Source: Thermogutta sp. (lineage in GTDB: Bacteria; Planctomycetota; Planctomycetia; Pirellulales; Thermoguttaceae). From it: a DNA stretch of 24,894 nucleotides. Made by a program: the position numbers and the translations under genes. Below, piece by piece: positions 22,585 through 24,894 of the stretch (within the stretch, counting starts at the first letter, position 1; each line of letters begins with the position of its first letter). The notes beneath the pieces were generated by a model. It had not been told where the DNA came from. It made no database searches and saw only the letters and a program-made list of their open reading frames with translations. Location: the NCBI RefSeq assembly GCF_014359955.1, contig NZ_JACIYL010000004.1, positions 1 through 24,894 on the forward strand, in the 5' to 3' direction.

Positions 22585-23748
22585 ATGGGTAAAGACCGCA
22601 GGAAGAAGTACCGGGTTGAGTTTCGGAAGAATCGTGCCCCCAGAACCAGGGACAAAGATCTCACCGACCGAGTCCTCAACGAAGAGGAGGTTCTCGACGA
22701 CGATTTAGTCCGGGAGGAACGGGTCGGCGGGAGAAACGAGCTCACCCGCCGGGGGACCGTGATCGGAGAAGAGCTGTCCGAAGAAGGCGAGTCTCCGCTC
22801 CCCGTGGTGCTTCCCGCTCGGCATCCCGACAGCAGGCTCGGTCGGGTCATCGCCGTTCAAGGGCTGATATGCCTCGTCGAAGATGAGGAAGGGAATTCGT
22901 ATCGCTGCGTTGTGAGACGGCTTCTCAAGCGGCTGGCCACGGACCAGCGTCACGTTGTGGTCACCGGGGACAAGGTCTATTTTTATCCCCTGCCAGAAAA
23001 TCCCAGCGAAGGCGTTATTGAGACTGTCCTTCCCCGCCGCGGTAGCATCAGCCGGGAATCGAAGGGCAAGCAGCATGTCATCGTCAGTAACGTCGATCAG
23101 GTGCTCATCGTGAGCAGCGCGGCCATGCCGCGGATCAAGCCGCACCTCATCGACCGGATGATCGTCGCTGCGGAGAAGTCAGGGGTGGAACCCGTGATTT
23201 GCATCAACAAGGTGGATCTGGTCGATCGGGCAGATCTTATGCCGCTGGTGGGGCTTTACAGCCAATTAGGCTACCGAGTGCTTTTGGTCAGCGCGCTAAG
23301 CGGGTTTGGTTTGTCGGCCCTGATCCGCACACTCAAAGACCGCGTGAGCGTCCTGGCAGGTCAGAGCGGGGTGGGTAAATCCTCGCTCCTCAATGCACTC
23401 GATCCCGATCTTAAAATCCCCACGGCTCCGGTCAGCGAAGATACCGAAAAAGGTCGCCACACGACAACCACAGCCCGACTCTATCGGTTTCGTTTCGGGG
23501 GATATGTAGCTGACACACCTGGGATCAGGCATTTTCAACCGTGGGACCTGGAGCCGGAAGAAGTGGCCAACTACTTTCGCGATCTCCGCCCGTACGTCAA
23601 CCGTTGTAAGTTCCCCAATTGCCTGCACATTCAGGAGACGGAGTGCGGAGTCAAGGATGCTGTGGCAGATGGCTGGATCGACGAACGGCGTTACGAAAGC
23701 TACTGTCACCTTGTCCTTGATGAAGAAGTGGAGACAGAAGAAGAATGA
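22585..23748 (+). CDS. rsgA: Ribosome small subunit-dependent GTPase RsgA
   Basis: A circularly permuted GTPase that tests and releases late-assembling 30S subunits. In order: a highly charged N-terminal extension (1-75, basic 5-24 then acidic), an OB-fold domain (about 80-150), then the permuted G motifs, G4 NKVD (208-211), G5 VSALSG (235-240), G1 GQSGVGKSS (259-267), the switch-I GRHTTTT (290-296) and G3 DTPG (310-313). The C-terminal zinc site has Cys341, Cys346, His348 and Cys354. At 387 residues it is longer than E. coli RsgA (350), mainly because of the N-terminal extension. ATG 22585 has no clear Shine-Dalgarno; since the extension is homologous in style to that of E. coli, I keep this start. 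It is followed by hflX, another ribosome-associated GTPase, 96 nt later. Confidence 0.95.
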   Translation: MGKDRRKKYRVEFRKNRAPRTRDKDLTDRVLNEEEVLDDDLVREERVGGRNELTRRGTVIGEELSEEGESPLPVVLPARHPDSRLGRVIAVQGLICLVEDEEGNSYRCVVRRLLKRLATDQRHVVVTGDKVYFYPLPENPSEGVIETVLPRRGSISRESKGKQHVIVSNVDQVLIVSSAAMPRIKPHLIDRMIVAAEKSGVEPVICINKVDLVDRADLMPLVGLYSQLGYRVLLVSALSGFGLSALIRTLKDRVSVLAGQSGVGKSSLLNALDPDLKIPTAPVSEDTEKGRHTTTTARLYRFRFGGYVADTPGIRHFQPWDLEPEEVANYFRDLRPYVNRCKFPNCLHIQETECGVKDAVADGWIDERRYESYCHLVLDEEVETEEE

Positions 23749-23844
23749 TACAAAAATCGAAGCAGGTCATTCGGCACTATCTGTAGAAAAGAGACAGAAT
23801 GTGAACGCCACAAGCCCATCACGTGAAAGGAGGTGCCAAGCGCC

Positions 23845-24894
23845 GTGAAACGCCGGAACGGCACAACGATTCGATTGGATCGCGAACGTGAAAAAGCAGT
23901 ATTGGTAGGGGTTATCCTCCCCACAACAACGCTTGAAGATCCTCCGCTTGCTGAACTCGCCGGGCTGGCGGAGGCCGCCGGTATCGACGTCGTTGGACAG
24001 GTCACGCAGCGCCGGTTGGCACCGGATGCCGCCACTTTCGTCGGGCGGGGGAAACTGGAGGATGTGAAAAAACTTGTCCGCAGCCTCCGCGCCGACCTGG
24101 TTATTTTCGACAACGACCTCTCGCCTGCGCAGGGCCGCAATATCGAAAAGGAAGTTGGCGCCCGGGTCCTCGACCGGACACAACTGATTCTCGATATTTT
24201 TGCCCGGCGTGCGCAAACATATGAGGCCCAACTCGCCGTGGAACTGGCCCAGCTTGAGTACACGTTACCGCGGCTCAAGCGGATGTGGACCCACCTGGAA
24301 CGGCAGACCAAGGGCGGCGTCGGGCTTCGTGGACCAGGTGAAAAGCAACTGGAAATGGACCGCCGTCTTATCGCCCATCGCATCCACGAGCTGCGCAGCG
24401 AACTGGAGGTCATTCACCGCCGACGGCAGCGCGAGGTCATTGCCCGGAAACAGTTCAAAACCGTGTCCCTGGTCGGCTACACAAACGCGGGCAAAAGCAC
24501 CCTCATGAACTCTCTCACCCATGCCGACGTGTATGTGGAAGACGCCCTGTTTGCCACCCTCGATACCCGGACACGCCGCTGGCAACTCCCGGGATGGGGC
24601 CCAGTGTTGCTCAGCGACACGGTGGGCTTCATTCGTGATCTCCCCCATCATCTCATCGCAAGTTTCAAGGCCACCCTCGAAGAAGCCAGACAGGCAGACC
24701 TGCTGCTCCACGTCGCCGATGGAAGTAATCCCGCTGTTCTCCAGCAAATCAGCTCTGCCTACCGCGTGCTAGAAGAAATCGGGATCGAAGGCAAAGACAC
24801 CATCCTGGTCATCAACAAGATCGACCGCATTGCGGATCGCCGCCGTGTGGACACGTTGCTCGATCGTTATCCGCAGGCCCTTCCTATCAGCGCT
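23845..24894 (+). CDS. hflX: GTPase HflX (3' end outside window)
   Basis: A ribosome-binding GTPase that splits stalled 70S ribosomes, notably on heat stress. The first 350 codons are present and run off the window without a stop. The N-terminal HflX domain (about 15-200) has VGVILP, TFVGRGKLEDV (64-74), FDNDLSPAQGRNIEKE (88-103), VLDRTQLILDIFA (108-120) and the Gly-rich GGVGLRGPGEKQLEMDRR (157-174). The G domain has GYTNAGKST (G1, 211-219), FATLDT (switch I, 236-241), DTVGFIRDLPHHL (G3, 258-270), NKID (G4, 324-327) and the G5 SA as the last two residues seen. Translation starts at GTG 23845, 11 nt after a perfect AAAGGAGGTG (23826-23835); GTG 23833 is in frame but inside the Shine-Dalgarno. 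This is the strongest ribosome-binding site in the window. Confidence 0.95.
   Translation, partial: MKRRNGTTIRLDREREKAVLVGVILPTTTLEDPPLAELAGLAEAAGIDVVGQVTQRRLAPDAATFVGRGKLEDVKKLVRSLRADLVIFDNDLSPAQGRNIEKEVGARVLDRTQLILDIFARRAQTYEAQLAVELAQLEYTLPRLKRMWTHLERQTKGGVGLRGPGEKQLEMDRRLIAHRIHELRSELEVIHRRRQREVIARKQFKTVSLVGYTNAGKSTLMNSLTHADVYVEDALFATLDTRTRRWQLPGWGPVLLSDTVGFIRDLPHHLIASFKATLEEARQADLLLHVADGSNPAVLQQISSAYRVLEEIGIEGKDTILVINKIDRIADRRRVDTLLDRYPQALPISA

Overview
The window looks like a chromosomal segment of a bacterium, most likely a (probably thermophilic) planctomycete of the Pirellulales/Thermogutta type. This is an inference from gene style: a large secreted protein of unknown function, a DUF5060-type secreted glycosidase, a Tat-exported sugar isomerase-like TIM barrel, FHA and HtrA proteins, moderately high GC and loose gene spacing. 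No sequence search was run. There is no sign of phage, insertion sequence, CRISPR or tRNA genes.

Layout: (1) 212-1955, plus strand: csrA, purC and a small conserved-looking protein with an L7/L12-like C-terminal segment. (2) 1956-2681 is gene-poor. It is followed by a 646-residue secreted helical protein made of two related halves (2682-4622) and a tRNA-dihydrouridine synthase (4642-5811). (3) 5916-9346, minus strand: HtrA/DegP protease, then CdsA, then a PP2A-like phosphatase, read right to left. (4) 9673-17743, plus strand: seven tightly packed genes that look like one catabolic operon. They are a secreted DUF5060/TIM-barrel glycosidase, an isocitrate/isopropylmalate-family dehydrogenase, a cyclase-family metal hydrolase, an ACS-type MFS transporter, a Gfo/Idh/MocA oxidoreductase, a VOC/epimerase-like protein and a DUF1537 four-carbon-acid sugar kinase. 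(5) 18342-19256: a Tat-exported xylose-isomerase-like protein, followed by a clear intrinsic terminator. (6) 19853-20359: a ribbon-helix-helix protein with repeats upstream. (7) 20413-20821, minus strand: RNase P RNA with its own -10 box, immediately downstream of a YhcC-type radical SAM gene. (8) 21975 to the end, plus strand: FHA protein, RsgA and HflX; HflX runs off the window.

The most interesting part is region 4. Extracellular glycan cleavage, uptake of an anionic sugar, sugar oxidation, a possible lactone/acid hydrolase, sugar-acid phosphorylation and an oxidative decarboxylase are all in one transcription unit. The logic resembles the known threonate/erythronate (DtnK-PdxA2) and apiose/apionate (DUF1537 kinase plus Gfo/Idh/MocA) routes, but with an IPMDH-type enzyme where PdxA2 would be. 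The substrate cannot be read from the sequence.
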